A stretch of 64,000 nucleotides of DNA from Candidatus Poribacteria bacterium (GTDB taxonomy: Bacteria > Poribacteria > WGA-4E > WGA-3G): assembly GCA_028821605.1 (NCBI GenBank), contig JAPPFM010000050.1, forward strand, positions 1-64,000. The letters run 5' to 3'. The translations under genes were made by a program, and so were the position numbers. Shown here one piece after another: positions 45,673 through 54,396 of the stretch. The notes under the pieces are model-generated. The model was given only the letters and a program-made list of their open reading frames with translations, made no database searches and was not told where the DNA came from. The stretch's first letter is position 1. Every line of letters begins with the position of its first letter.

Positions 45673-46890
45673 ATGTTACACAAAATTTTAATCACATTTA
45701 TTGTACTCACCTTATCGATTACAATGGCACTCACACTCAACATTTTTGATGCGCCCACCGTTGAAGCAGAAAAAACAGAAGGAATCGCCGAAATCTCCAC
45801 AAAACCGTCAATTGTCGCATTGGCGACGGTCATGAAGAACTTCCGCACGTCGCTGAGCAGTACCCTCCTTGACGCAGCCTCTTTTCCACTCGGACATAAA
45901 GAGTCCTATTCATGGACGAATACCCCGCCAAGCATGGGCGGCGATCGCGGCGGTATCCGTTTCGGTGCGTTATCCGAAGATCAATTAAACCTCTTCTATG
46001 AAGTCCTAAACGCTTTCTTGAGCGACGACGGCTATACCAAAGTTTCGCTCATTACGAAAGACGTTGAAACACATCTCAGCACAATCAGACCCGGGTTTTG
46101 GGATTCTGATTTCTACCATATCGCTTTATTTGGAAATCCAGAGACAGATGGTTCATGGGGTTTCCAGTTAGATGGACATCATTTGGCACTCAACTTTCTG
46201 GTACATGGCGATGAAGTCTCTATTGTGCCTGCCTTTATCGGATCCGAACCAGCAACCATCAACGGCATTGAAGTACTTGAAGATGAAAGGGACAATGCTT
46301 TCGCTTTACTCAACAGTCTCGACACAAGCCAAAGAGAGAAAGCGATTCAAACAGGTCGCCGTGGACTCCAAGTGGGTCCGGGCAGATCGTCAGATCCTTT
46401 CCTGAATTACGATTATTCCGAATTTGTCGGGGTCGGTTTGAAGGCATCAGAGATGAGCGATACACAAAAAGAGCACCTTCAGAATCTCATCAAGACTTAC
46501 GTCTACAATCTTGAAACCGAGTTTGCTGACATCTGGATGGCGGATATCGATGCCGGACTCGACGATACCTACTTCGTCTGGATTGGTGGCACGACCACAG
46601 ACGATGCAATCTACTATCGTGTTTTCAATCCGGCTGTATGGATCGAATTCAACAATGAAGGTGGAGTTGGGGGAAGTCGGAGGCGAGGTCGTGGTCGAGC
46701 CAACCTGGACCACATCCATACCATTACCCGATCACCGAATGGAAAAGACTACGGTATTTTTGCCCTGAACCACGGTCCCAAAACGCTCTTGGAACACTAC
46801 ACTTCCGCCGATCATCACAAAGTAGTGCTCGAATTGTTTGATTATCACACCGCTGGTCCGCAAGACGCGGATAATACGGAGACACCATAA
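45673..46890 (+). CDS. Exported DUF3500 protein
   Basis: A 405-residue protein with a signal peptide (MLHKILITFIVLTLSITMAL). The family DUF3500 is recognisable from RGGIRFGALSEDQLNLFYEVLNAFLS, DFYHIALFGNPETDGSWGFQLDGHHLALNF and SIVPAFIGSEPATINGIEVL. Function is not established. ATG 45673 follows AAAGGGA; the frame upstream is repeat sequence. It shares a TAATG overlap with the methyltransferase. Confidence 0.85.
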   Translation: MLHKILITFIVLTLSITMALTLNIFDAPTVEAEKTEGIAEISTKPSIVALATVMKNFRTSLSSTLLDAASFPLGHKESYSWTNTPPSMGGDRGGIRFGALSEDQLNLFYEVLNAFLSDDGYTKVSLITKDVETHLSTIRPGFWDSDFYHIALFGNPETDGSWGFQLDGHHLALNFLVHGDEVSIVPAFIGSEPATINGIEVLEDERDNAFALLNSLDTSQREKAIQTGRRGLQVGPGRSSDPFLNYDYSEFVGVGLKASEMSDTQKEHLQNLIKTYVYNLETEFADIWMADIDAGLDDTYFVWIGGTTTDDAIYYRVFNPAVWIEFNNEGGVGGSRRRGRGRANLDHIHTITRSPNGKDYGIFALNHGPKTLLEHYTSADHHKVVLELFDYHTAGPQDADNTETP

Positions 46891-47456
46891 TGTTAGATCA
46901 AGTTTTAGAAGAAGTTGAGGAGCAGTGTCGGGCAGAACGAGTGCCGATGCTGGGACCTGACAAAGCAAAATTACTCGCCAATTGTGTTGAAGAGGCAAAA
47001 CCCTCCCTAATTGTAGAGTGCGGAACTGCCATCGGTTACTCTGGACTGTGGATATTACGCGTGCTGAAAACTTTAGGCACTGGACGTTTGATAACAGTGG
47101 AAATTGAGGATGCCAACGCACAGCGAGCACGCGCAAATTTTGAAAGCGCAGGTGTGGCAGACCTTGTAGATTCCCGTATCGGAGATGCCGCAGAAGTCCT
47201 CAAAACTATCCAAGAACCCGTCGATTTTCTGTTTTTTGACAATAACAAAGATGGCTACTATTCCTGTTTCCAAGCCATTGAATCGCGCCTAACGAACCCA
47301 GCAACACTTGTCGCTGACAACGTCGGTAGGGCAGAGCAGATGGCAGATTACTTAGAACATGTCCGCTCACACTACGACTCCGAAACACATTGGTTTGAGA
47401 GTCGGAGGCGACCCGGTAGACGCGACGGTATGGAGGTTAGCATCTATCGTCGCTGA
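46890..47456 (+). CDS. Class I SAM-dependent O-methyltransferase
   Basis: A 188-residue methyltransferase of the small-molecule O-methyltransferase type. Motif I is VECGTAIGYSGLW near residue 42, the acidic loop VEIEDANAQRARANFESAG, and the segment DFLFFDNNKDGYYSCF is the equivalent of the metal-binding Asp region. Its start overlaps the DUF3500 stop, so the two are co-translated. The acceptor is unknown. Confidence 0.88.
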   Translation: MLDQVLEEVEEQCRAERVPMLGPDKAKLLANCVEEAKPSLIVECGTAIGYSGLWILRVLKTLGTGRLITVEIEDANAQRARANFESAGVADLVDSRIGDAAEVLKTIQEPVDFLFFDNNKDGYYSCFQAIESRLTNPATLVADNVGRAEQMADYLEHVRSHYDSETHWFESRRRPGRRDGMEVSIYRR

Positions 47457-47528
47457 TGTAGAAGGATGAACTGATGGGGGCGTTTATGGCTCACCTCACG
47501 GAAGCTGCTAAAAGGGAGGTATTTATCT

Positions 47529-49769
47529 ATGATGTCACACTTTATCACTGATTTTGAATTTCAACAATGTTGGAGAAAGGTAGGAATTTTAATACTACTG
47601 TGGATGTGCCTCCTATCCATTTCCATCAGGGTCGAGGCACAGATGGAAAGAGAGCTGCCACGCATGTCAGCCCACCGGACCTCTGAGGAAATCAAAGTAG
47701 ATGGGGTGCTTGACGAACCCGTTTGGCAAAGTGTAGAACCGATCCGTCAGCTATACCAGATCCAACCTGACCAAGGCGATCCGGCAACAGAACAGTCCGA
47801 AATACGCATTCTTTACGATGACAAAAAATTGTACTTCGGATTCGTTTTTTATGATGAGATGGACAAGATTGTCGCGAACGACATGCGGCGAGACTCCTCA
47901 GGTTTGCGTTCCAACGATTACGGTTTTTTGCTGCTGGACACTTACAACGACCGACGGAACGCCGTTTTCTTTCGATTCACCCCAGTGGGTGGGATGGAAG
48001 ACACAGCGGTCTCCAACAGCGGCGGGAGTCTCAATACAAGTTGGGATATTGTTTGGGAATGCCGTTGTAAAATAAATGAAGACAATTGGACAGTGGAAAT
48101 CGCAATTCCATTCAGTCAACTCCGTTTTGAACAAAGCGACGTGATGAATTGGGGATTAAATTTCGGGCGGGAAATCGCACGGAAGCGAGAAATTGCAGCA
48201 TGGAATGAAGCACCCAAGACCTACGGTGGACTGGCAAAGTACCGCACTGCTTACTTCGGCACGCTTGAAGGATTAGAGGGAATCTCGCCCTCAAGACATC
48301 TGGAGTTGCTACCTTATGTTTTACCCGGCGCGAGTTATGAATCCTCAATGGAGGAAACTGACGGGGTATTTGATGCCGGTTTGGACCTTAAATACGGTGT
48401 AACCCCGAATCTAACCGCTGACTTAACTTTTAACACCGATTTTGCCCAAGTAGAAGCAGATCAGGAGCAGGTGAACCTCACACGTTTCGACCTCTTTTTC
48501 CCAGAGCAGCGCCCGTTCTTCTTAGAGGGTGCCAGTATCTTTGATGTCGGGATCCCACGTCCAAGTTTCCGTAGACCACCACCCCTGTTGCTCTTTTATA
48601 GCCGTCAGATCGGACTTGCGGAAGGGCGCGCAATTCCGATTCTCGGCGGCGGTAAAATGACAGGAAAAATCGGACCCTACGGTATAGGGATCCTGAACGT
48701 GTTAACAAACACATTTGAAGAGGAAGAAATAGGCATTCCTGAAGAGGACATGTTTAGTGAGCCTCGCACGAATTACTCAGTGGTGCGGGTGAACCGAGAC
48801 ATCTTAGCAGGGTCAACTGTTGGTGGGATCTTTATCAATAAGCAAGACGCTGATGCATATAACCGTACGGCAGGACTTGATTTTTCTTTCCGTCCGACAC
48901 GCGAGATTAATATTGAGGGATTATGGTCTCGCACCTTTGAAGCCGATGTCTCTGGAAACCGCAACGCTTTCTTTATTGGTGGTGATTGGCGTACGAATCT
49001 GTTTCGACTCGATACCTCATACACAGACATCGGCGAGGATTTCAATCCGGAAGTCGGTTATATTCAACGGAGAGATGTCCGTCGTTTTCGCGGTGGTGGA
49101 AGTTATACACCCTGGCCCGACAAATTTGGTATCCGCGAAATTCAGATCGGACCGGAAATTGATCTTGTGCTGACACAAGCAAACGAATTAGAAACTCAGG
49201 AGATAACCTTCGATACCCAATTTGAATTTGAAACTGGAGACGACATCGGGTTTGAAGTCAAGAATACAACCGAAAATTTGGATGTCGGGTTTAATCTTCA
49301 AGGGGAGGAAATTCCAGAAGGTGATTACAATTTTACTTCGTTTCAGGTATCCGGTAGGACCAGCAGCAGTCGGATGATTGGTGCACGAATACAAGTGGAA
49401 TTCGGAGAGTTTTATAGCGGTACGAGACGAGGGTTTTCAATAGACGCAACCGCTAGACCCAATGCCAAACTTAGTATAGAACCTTTCATCGAATTTAACC
49501 GCATCACGCTACCCGGTGAAGAATTCGATGCCAACGCTTTCGGCGGACGTGTCAGTTATTCCTTCTCAACAATACTTTTCACGAAGTTGTTCACACAATG
49601 GAGTACGGATACGGATGTGCTTTCCGCCAACTTTTTGGTGAACTACATCTACCGCCCCGGTAGCGACTTCTATCTTGTCTTCGACCAGAGTTACGATACC
49701 CGTGATGGTGGCATCAAACGCCTCGGTTGGACGATTGTTGGAAAAATGACGTACTGGTGGAATCCTTAG
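47529..49769 (+). CDS. DUF5916-type outer-membrane protein with CBM9-like N-terminal domain
   Basis: A 746-residue protein. After a signal segment (ILILLWMCLLSISIRV), residues 50-240 form a CBM9-like sugar-binding domain (KVDGVLDEPVWQSVEPI, then WTVEIAIPFSQL). The rest matches the DUF5916 barrel with FFPEQRPFFLEGASIFDVG and many alternating beta-strands. It ends in KMTYWWNP, with aromatic residues in the last strand as in outer-membrane barrels. Role: probably transport or binding of carbohydrates at the outer membrane. GGAGGT precedes the ATG pair. Confidence 0.86.
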   Translation: MMSHFITDFEFQQCWRKVGILILLWMCLLSISIRVEAQMERELPRMSAHRTSEEIKVDGVLDEPVWQSVEPIRQLYQIQPDQGDPATEQSEIRILYDDKKLYFGFVFYDEMDKIVANDMRRDSSGLRSNDYGFLLLDTYNDRRNAVFFRFTPVGGMEDTAVSNSGGSLNTSWDIVWECRCKINEDNWTVEIAIPFSQLRFEQSDVMNWGLNFGREIARKREIAAWNEAPKTYGGLAKYRTAYFGTLEGLEGISPSRHLELLPYVLPGASYESSMEETDGVFDAGLDLKYGVTPNLTADLTFNTDFAQVEADQEQVNLTRFDLFFPEQRPFFLEGASIFDVGIPRPSFRRPPPLLLFYSRQIGLAEGRAIPILGGGKMTGKIGPYGIGILNVLTNTFEEEEIGIPEEDMFSEPRTNYSVVRVNRDILAGSTVGGIFINKQDADAYNRTAGLDFSFRPTREINIEGLWSRTFEADVSGNRNAFFIGGDWRTNLFRLDTSYTDIGEDFNPEVGYIQRRDVRRFRGGGSYTPWPDKFGIREIQIGPEIDLVLTQANELETQEITFDTQFEFETGDDIGFEVKNTTENLDVGFNLQGEEIPEGDYNFTSFQVSGRTSSSRMIGARIQVEFGEFYSGTRRGFSIDATARPNAKLSIEPFIEFNRITLPGEEFDANAFGGRVSYSFSTILFTKLFTQWSTDTDVLSANFLVNYIYRPGSDFYLVFDQSYDTRDGGIKRLGWTIVGKMTYWWNP

Positions 49770-49798
49770 CACCTTTCAAACTAATATGGAGATTTTCA

Positions 49799-50839
49799 AT
49801 GAAAAGAAAATTTAAAATAAAATCAAACAGATCTTTGTTTTTTAATTGGGGATGGCTACTGGCTATCTCACTCACTTTCCATTTGATACATAATGCTACA
49901 GCTGAAAACTGGACCCAAAAAGCAGACATGCCAATTCCGAGACTGTTTTTCTCTGTATCCACTGTTGACAATCAACTTTACACTATCGGTGGAATGCTCG
50001 CTGAACCCGTTGACTTTGTTGATGCTTATGACGCAGATGCGGACAAATGGGTTCAGAAAGCGAGTCTACCAGCGGCACGTGCGGGTGTTGTAACTTGCGT
50101 CGTCGGTGGGAAGATCTACGCTATCGGTGGGTGGAGCGCGCAAGCTCCAGCCCTCGGAAGCGTTGAAGAATATAATCCAGCGACTGATACATGGACCCAA
50201 AAAGCAAATATGCCAACACCCCGCTCCTTTTTTACCGCAACTGCCGTAGACGGTAAAATTTACGCAATTGGAGGTGTCGCACAAAATGTTGGACCTATAC
50301 TGCCGACCATTGAAGAATATGATCCAGCAGCTGATACATGGAGCAAAAAAGCAGATATGCCAACACCGGTTTCAGGAATGGCTGCTACAAGCATTGATGG
50401 AAAAATATACCTCATCGGCGGGACACCTGCGGTGCAAGGCCCCGTACTCGAAACGGTTCAAGAATATGACCCAGTAACGGATACATGGAGCAAAAAAGCA
50501 GATATGCCAACACCCCGAACTGCTTTGGCATTGGGTGTCGTGGATGGAAAAATTTACGCCGTTGGAGGGACATCTGTTGTGCAAGGTCCCGGGCTAACTA
50601 ACGTTGAAATATACGACCCTGATAACGATACATGGACAGAAGGCACCGAGATGCCAACGGCGAGGGTTTTCTTAGGCGTTGGCACTATTGAGAAGAATAT
50701 CTATGCTGTTGGCGGCGTTGCAGAAGGATTGGGACCCGCGATTCTTCCAACTGTTGAGCAATTCGCTCATAGCAGTCTGAGCGTAACAGTCCTAAATAGA
50801 TTTCTTACAGTCTGGGGAAAAATTAAGAAAACGAATTAG
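49799..50839 (+). CDS. Exported Kelch-repeat protein with TTW-like C-terminal tag
   Basis: A 346-residue protein with signal peptide (LLAISLTFHLIHNATA). Six Kelch repeats follow, each like VDGKIYAIGG and EEYDPATDTW with a linker KADMPTPR. They form a six-bladed propeller. The last 17 residues, TVLNRFLTVWGKIKKTN, are not Kelch-like and match the tag of the four LamG proteins. GGAG precedes the ATG. Confidence 0.88.
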   Translation: MKRKFKIKSNRSLFFNWGWLLAISLTFHLIHNATAENWTQKADMPIPRLFFSVSTVDNQLYTIGGMLAEPVDFVDAYDADADKWVQKASLPAARAGVVTCVVGGKIYAIGGWSAQAPALGSVEEYNPATDTWTQKANMPTPRSFFTATAVDGKIYAIGGVAQNVGPILPTIEEYDPAADTWSKKADMPTPVSGMAATSIDGKIYLIGGTPAVQGPVLETVQEYDPVTDTWSKKADMPTPRTALALGVVDGKIYAVGGTSVVQGPGLTNVEIYDPDNDTWTEGTEMPTARVFLGVGTIEKNIYAVGGVAEGLGPAILPTVEQFAHSSLSVTVLNRFLTVWGKIKKTN

Positions 50840-50944
50840 CATTACTATGCACACTTGGCACCGAGGGTGAGGTTCCCAAACTCAATGCTGGGATTATCGA
50901 ATCGGACATACGATGGGCGCGGTTGGAAGATCGCGCCCTTGCCG

Positions 50945-53095
50945 TTAATATCCCCACGGTCTCGCTTGTTTGATCGAGAGTTTCCCGTCGCTCGTAATCT
51001 TGAACTCAATCTCCATAGCGAAATCCTTCGTCCTCCCAACGGGTCCATAGAGCTGACTGAACTTATTGTGTATCATACCAAGATAACGACTCAGTTCCCG
51101 TAGGTAGGCATCTGTCAGAATCCGTTCGTTGTCCACTGTGCGGTTGGAAGTCTTCACAACTCTATAGTTACTACTGTCCCACCAATCCAATAAAATCTCT
51201 TCTGGAACGGATTGCTCTTCAGGATTCGTCACGAGGTCCTCACCGACCTGCGTGTTGAGATAGTAATTCCCTATTGTTTGATAGACTACATCATCGGTTA
51301 CAGCAACCCCATTCGCCAATTCGTTTGAAAAATTAGGATGGACAAGAACCCCCATAGCCGTAGAAAAATGGTCAATCCGATAGAAATTACGCGCCTCAAA
51401 TGCTCGGAAATTCCAGAGGCTTGCAAACACCTGTTTAATCGACTTCGATAGATGTCCTTCGTCCGAGTTATGTGTGAAGGAATCGTATAAACCTGCACCG
51501 CTAAAACCAGGTAAGTCTTCGTTGTTCGTGCTGGAGCGGCATCGGAGAGATGTGCCTTCTGGAAATGCGTTTTGCAATTCCAAAAGTGCCTCCATCATCC
51601 ACGCTGGCGTTTCCCCCTTCTTAATCTCTGACCGAAACTTCTTCAGTTCTGCTATTTTTGTGTCCTGTTCACTCTGAAACGCCGGATCTTTCAGCAAATT
51701 TTCAAGTTTCTCATAGAAACCGTTATGTTTCATGAATTCGTCATAGAAGTAAAAAGGAACACCAAACCCATTTGGCACGGTGACTTCTGGAAATCCAAAT
51801 GTGCGGAGTGTTGCTACGTTAGCGGTCTTGACACCAAAGCCAGATGAATCTGTGAAACGGATATTATCAAGCGGTAGAATCTCCCTAAGAGAGAGGTTGC
51901 GTTCCGGTTTCTGTGTCTCCGTAGGACGCAAATCGGCAAAATGGCTATCCACTTCCTTGAGTGTTGCTTCCCGAATTTCAAAACCGTCTGCGTTCACTTT
52001 ATAGTAGACGTACTTGCCAATGAGTGGTGCGATTCTTTCGCTTTTCCACGCCTCAGCGATGAAGGCGTTGGGAACCTTGTCCTGAATAGCACGAAGGTTA
52101 ACATGCGAAAGCGGTGTCTGCTGGACACCGGTGATAACACCTGCGACACGCGGCATCTCGTTTGGCAACGTTTTGCAGATGACAATATCCCGAACTGTAG
52201 GACGTTCATCCACCTCCAATACACGTAGCCGACCGAATGACGCTGCCTGATTCAGTGGAAGGTAGCCGATGTTGGCATAAAGGTCATCTTCAAAATAGAC
52301 AGGGAATTCCGCCGCGTCGTAGAGTGCCTTTTCGCGATTATAAATACCGATAGCTCCCCATAACGGACAATAACCGAGACGATTTTTCAGTATCGGCATT
52401 TTAGCGACGAGTAGGTCATGCGCAAGTTTGATTTCTTCAAACGGGAAGGCATCGTTTGGATTAAACTCAAAGGTATAAACACCGGGTTCCCCATTCGGTG
52501 CTATGAAAAGCGGACGATAACTCAGCACACCGCGCATCTGCCCTTGCCCGCGTCCCAAACCCGCAGCCCCCATGAAACTGCCGTGGGAGCGATGGGTCTC
52601 TGTATTCATAAAGTAAAGTTGTGGATTTTGTGTATGTGTCCTCTCAATCTGAAACTTTACGAATTCAATTCCAGTCAGTTGCGTATCAATACGTACATCT
52701 GTTCCCTGATATGAGAGTTTTTTGAAGGTCTCACGGTCAGGAATTGTGGCTGCGCCGTCCTTAAATTCAACTTGTTCTGGATCAAGACGAGGTCCTGAAG
52801 GTTCTCGGGAACCGCGTCCTCTACCGAATCCACCTCTTCTACGAGATCTATCTCGTTCTCCACTTCGCATCTGACGGATCTCGCTCTCACTGAATTTGTT
52901 TCCTCTGGCGGCTTCAAGCCTCATCACTCTAAACATGAGCTGCTGTTCAGTTTCACTGAGCACATCATTCTGGTCGAAGTCGAATCGTTTTTCGTCTACG
53001 GACAGTTTACTCTGTGTCCAAGTATTTAGTACAACTATGGTTGAAAGCATTAGCATGCAAGCGAAAAGTGCTACGATAAAGTATTTCTTTTTCAT
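50945..53095 (-). CDS. Exported PEP/pyruvate-binding (PPDK N-terminal-like) protein
   Basis: A 716-residue protein with an N-terminal membrane or signal segment (YFIVALFACMLMLSTIVVL) followed by an EF-hand-like FDFDQNDVLSETEQQL and an Arg/Gly-rich stretch. Residues 270-400 contain PRVAGVITGVQQTPLSHVNLRA, like the phosphohistidine domain with His in TPLSHVNL. The C-terminal part is the ATP-grasp PPDK N-terminal domain with VPNGFGVPF, LRCRSSTNNEDLPGFSGAGLYDS and ending in the KQARPWGY strand. ATG 53095 follows GAGGGG. A cytoplasmic metabolic fold with an export signal is unusual. Confidence 0.85.
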   Translation of the reverse strand: MKKKYFIVALFACMLMLSTIVVLNTWTQSKLSVDEKRFDFDQNDVLSETEQQLMFRVMRLEAARGNKFSESEIRQMRSGERDRSRRRGGFGRGRGSREPSGPRLDPEQVEFKDGAATIPDRETFKKLSYQGTDVRIDTQLTGIEFVKFQIERTHTQNPQLYFMNTETHRSHGSFMGAAGLGRGQGQMRGVLSYRPLFIAPNGEPGVYTFEFNPNDAFPFEEIKLAHDLLVAKMPILKNRLGYCPLWGAIGIYNREKALYDAAEFPVYFEDDLYANIGYLPLNQAASFGRLRVLEVDERPTVRDIVICKTLPNEMPRVAGVITGVQQTPLSHVNLRAIQDKVPNAFIAEAWKSERIAPLIGKYVYYKVNADGFEIREATLKEVDSHFADLRPTETQKPERNLSLREILPLDNIRFTDSSGFGVKTANVATLRTFGFPEVTVPNGFGVPFYFYDEFMKHNGFYEKLENLLKDPAFQSEQDTKIAELKKFRSEIKKGETPAWMMEALLELQNAFPEGTSLRCRSSTNNEDLPGFSGAGLYDSFTHNSDEGHLSKSIKQVFASLWNFRAFEARNFYRIDHFSTAMGVLVHPNFSNELANGVAVTDDVVYQTIGNYYLNTQVGEDLVTNPEEQSVPEEILLDWWDSSNYRVVKTSNRTVDNERILTDAYLRELSRYLGMIHNKFSQLYGPVGRTKDFAMEIEFKITSDGKLSIKQARPWGY

Positions 53096-53125
53096 GGATC
53101 CCCTCACTAACGGTTAGAAGTTTTT

Positions 53126-53154
53126 GGTATATCTTTCTCTGTTAGATTAGGCAA
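53126..53154 (-). promoter_or_regulatory. Possible promoter of the PPDK-like gene
   Basis: On the minus strand TTGCCT (53154-53149), 17 bases, TATACC (53131-53126). Same -35 variant as at 40078. Confidence 0.4.
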
Positions 53155-53281
53155 ATAAGGGCGGGATTTGTTCAGAAAAAAATAGCATCCCTTTCGCAAC
53201 GCAGGCATTCTTCTACAAAGGGGCATTTCATGAACTTCAAAATTTATTTCAGGTCAGTACGATACATAAGAAACAGATTCT

Positions 53282-53405
53282 TATAGGTTGGATTGAACAG
53301 GGAAGACAAGGCATACCAGCATCAAAAACGGTATTTTTGGGTAGGCTGTCATGTGAAACCCAACATTTTCACCAGCCGGGGCGCGATGAAGCGTTGGGTT
53401 TCACG
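53282..53405. repeat. GTAGGTTGGG MITE family, partial copy C
   Basis: Left terminal repeat (TATAGGTTGGATTGAAC) and the inner GTGAAACCCAACA / GTTGGGTTTCAC arms are present; the right end is missing. It fills much of the gap 53155-53429, in which no gene is seen. Confidence 0.7.
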
Positions 53406-53429
53406 GCATACAGAACTCGAACTCACGTA

Positions 53430-54206
53430 TTAGCGGGTTCCCGTTCCACTTTTCAATCTCGCCCAAGCTGTGGTTAGTTTTGCTTGAGGAAAAACCGCCG
53501 CAAAACCGAGTGCGATAGATAATCCACTGTCAGCAATCGCTTTCACATCATTATCTGAGAGTGCGGCATTGAAAAATGCGATCTCATCAATGAGACCTGT
53601 GAAAGCCTCCTGTTTATCGTCTCTGGAGCCAATATACTTCGGTCCTGCTACAAATGGACCCGCGGCAGCATTAGATGCTTCTAATGCACCATCGACATAG
53701 ACATTCACTTTTTTACCATCGTAAGTACCTGCGATGTAATGCCACTTATCATCGTTCAATAAGGTTTTAGACCACGTATTATGCGGAATTGGTTGTCCAC
53801 ACTGTCCAGCGAAATTTAATTTGTGGTTCTGTAATGTCAAGATAACATCGCTGCACGGACCTACGATAATGTCAGACCATGCAGGGGCTGCAGGCGTTTT
53901 AATCAAAGCAACGATTGACACTTCGTCCTCATAATCAGAAAAATCACCGACAGCAACATGAGCACCACCTTCAAACTTTAAAGCTCCTTCAAATTTGCCA
54001 TCGACCCATTGGGCATCAACAATTTCACCATCATTGCCATTTTCGGAAGAATCTTTTGCCGTACCGCCTTTACCTTCATCGAAGAACCATATTCCCAAAA
54101 CTGTTTCCGGATCAAGCTTGGCAGAACTTAGATCTGAGATCATGAAACTGATGCAAATCAGCGTTACGGACACCAAAATCGCTCTTGCTAATTGGATACC
54201 TCTCAT
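53430..54206 (-). CDS. Secreted LamG protein with TTW-like C-terminal tag
   Basis: A 258-residue exported protein. Signal peptide RGIQLARAILVSVTLICISF. The LamG domain has VLGIWFFDEGKGG, then VSIVALIKTP, WHYIAGTYDGKKVNVYVDG and GLIDEIAFFNAALSDNDV. The end is KLTTAWARLKSGTGTR. GGAGGT precedes ATG 54206. Confidence 0.85.
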   Translation of the reverse strand: MRGIQLARAILVSVTLICISFMISDLSSAKLDPETVLGIWFFDEGKGGTAKDSSENGNDGEIVDAQWVDGKFEGALKFEGGAHVAVGDFSDYEDEVSIVALIKTPAAPAWSDIIVGPCSDVILTLQNHKLNFAGQCGQPIPHNTWSKTLLNDDKWHYIAGTYDGKKVNVYVDGALEASNAAAGPFVAGPKYIGSRDDKQEAFTGLIDEIAFFNAALSDNDVKAIADSGLSIALGFAAVFPQAKLTTAWARLKSGTGTR

Positions 54207-54396
54207 TTTTACCTCCATTTGTGAATGTACGGTTCCATCATCGATTATGCTGTTTTTCGCCACAGACTATTACGTTCAAAGCAGAACAAATCGTGATTAA
54301 GATATCTTCCCAAAGTCCATCCGATAAAGTAGATTTGGGGTTTCTTTCAAGGAGAAACATTATTTGCGAAATACCTTCCGAAAAATCACGGAAGAC

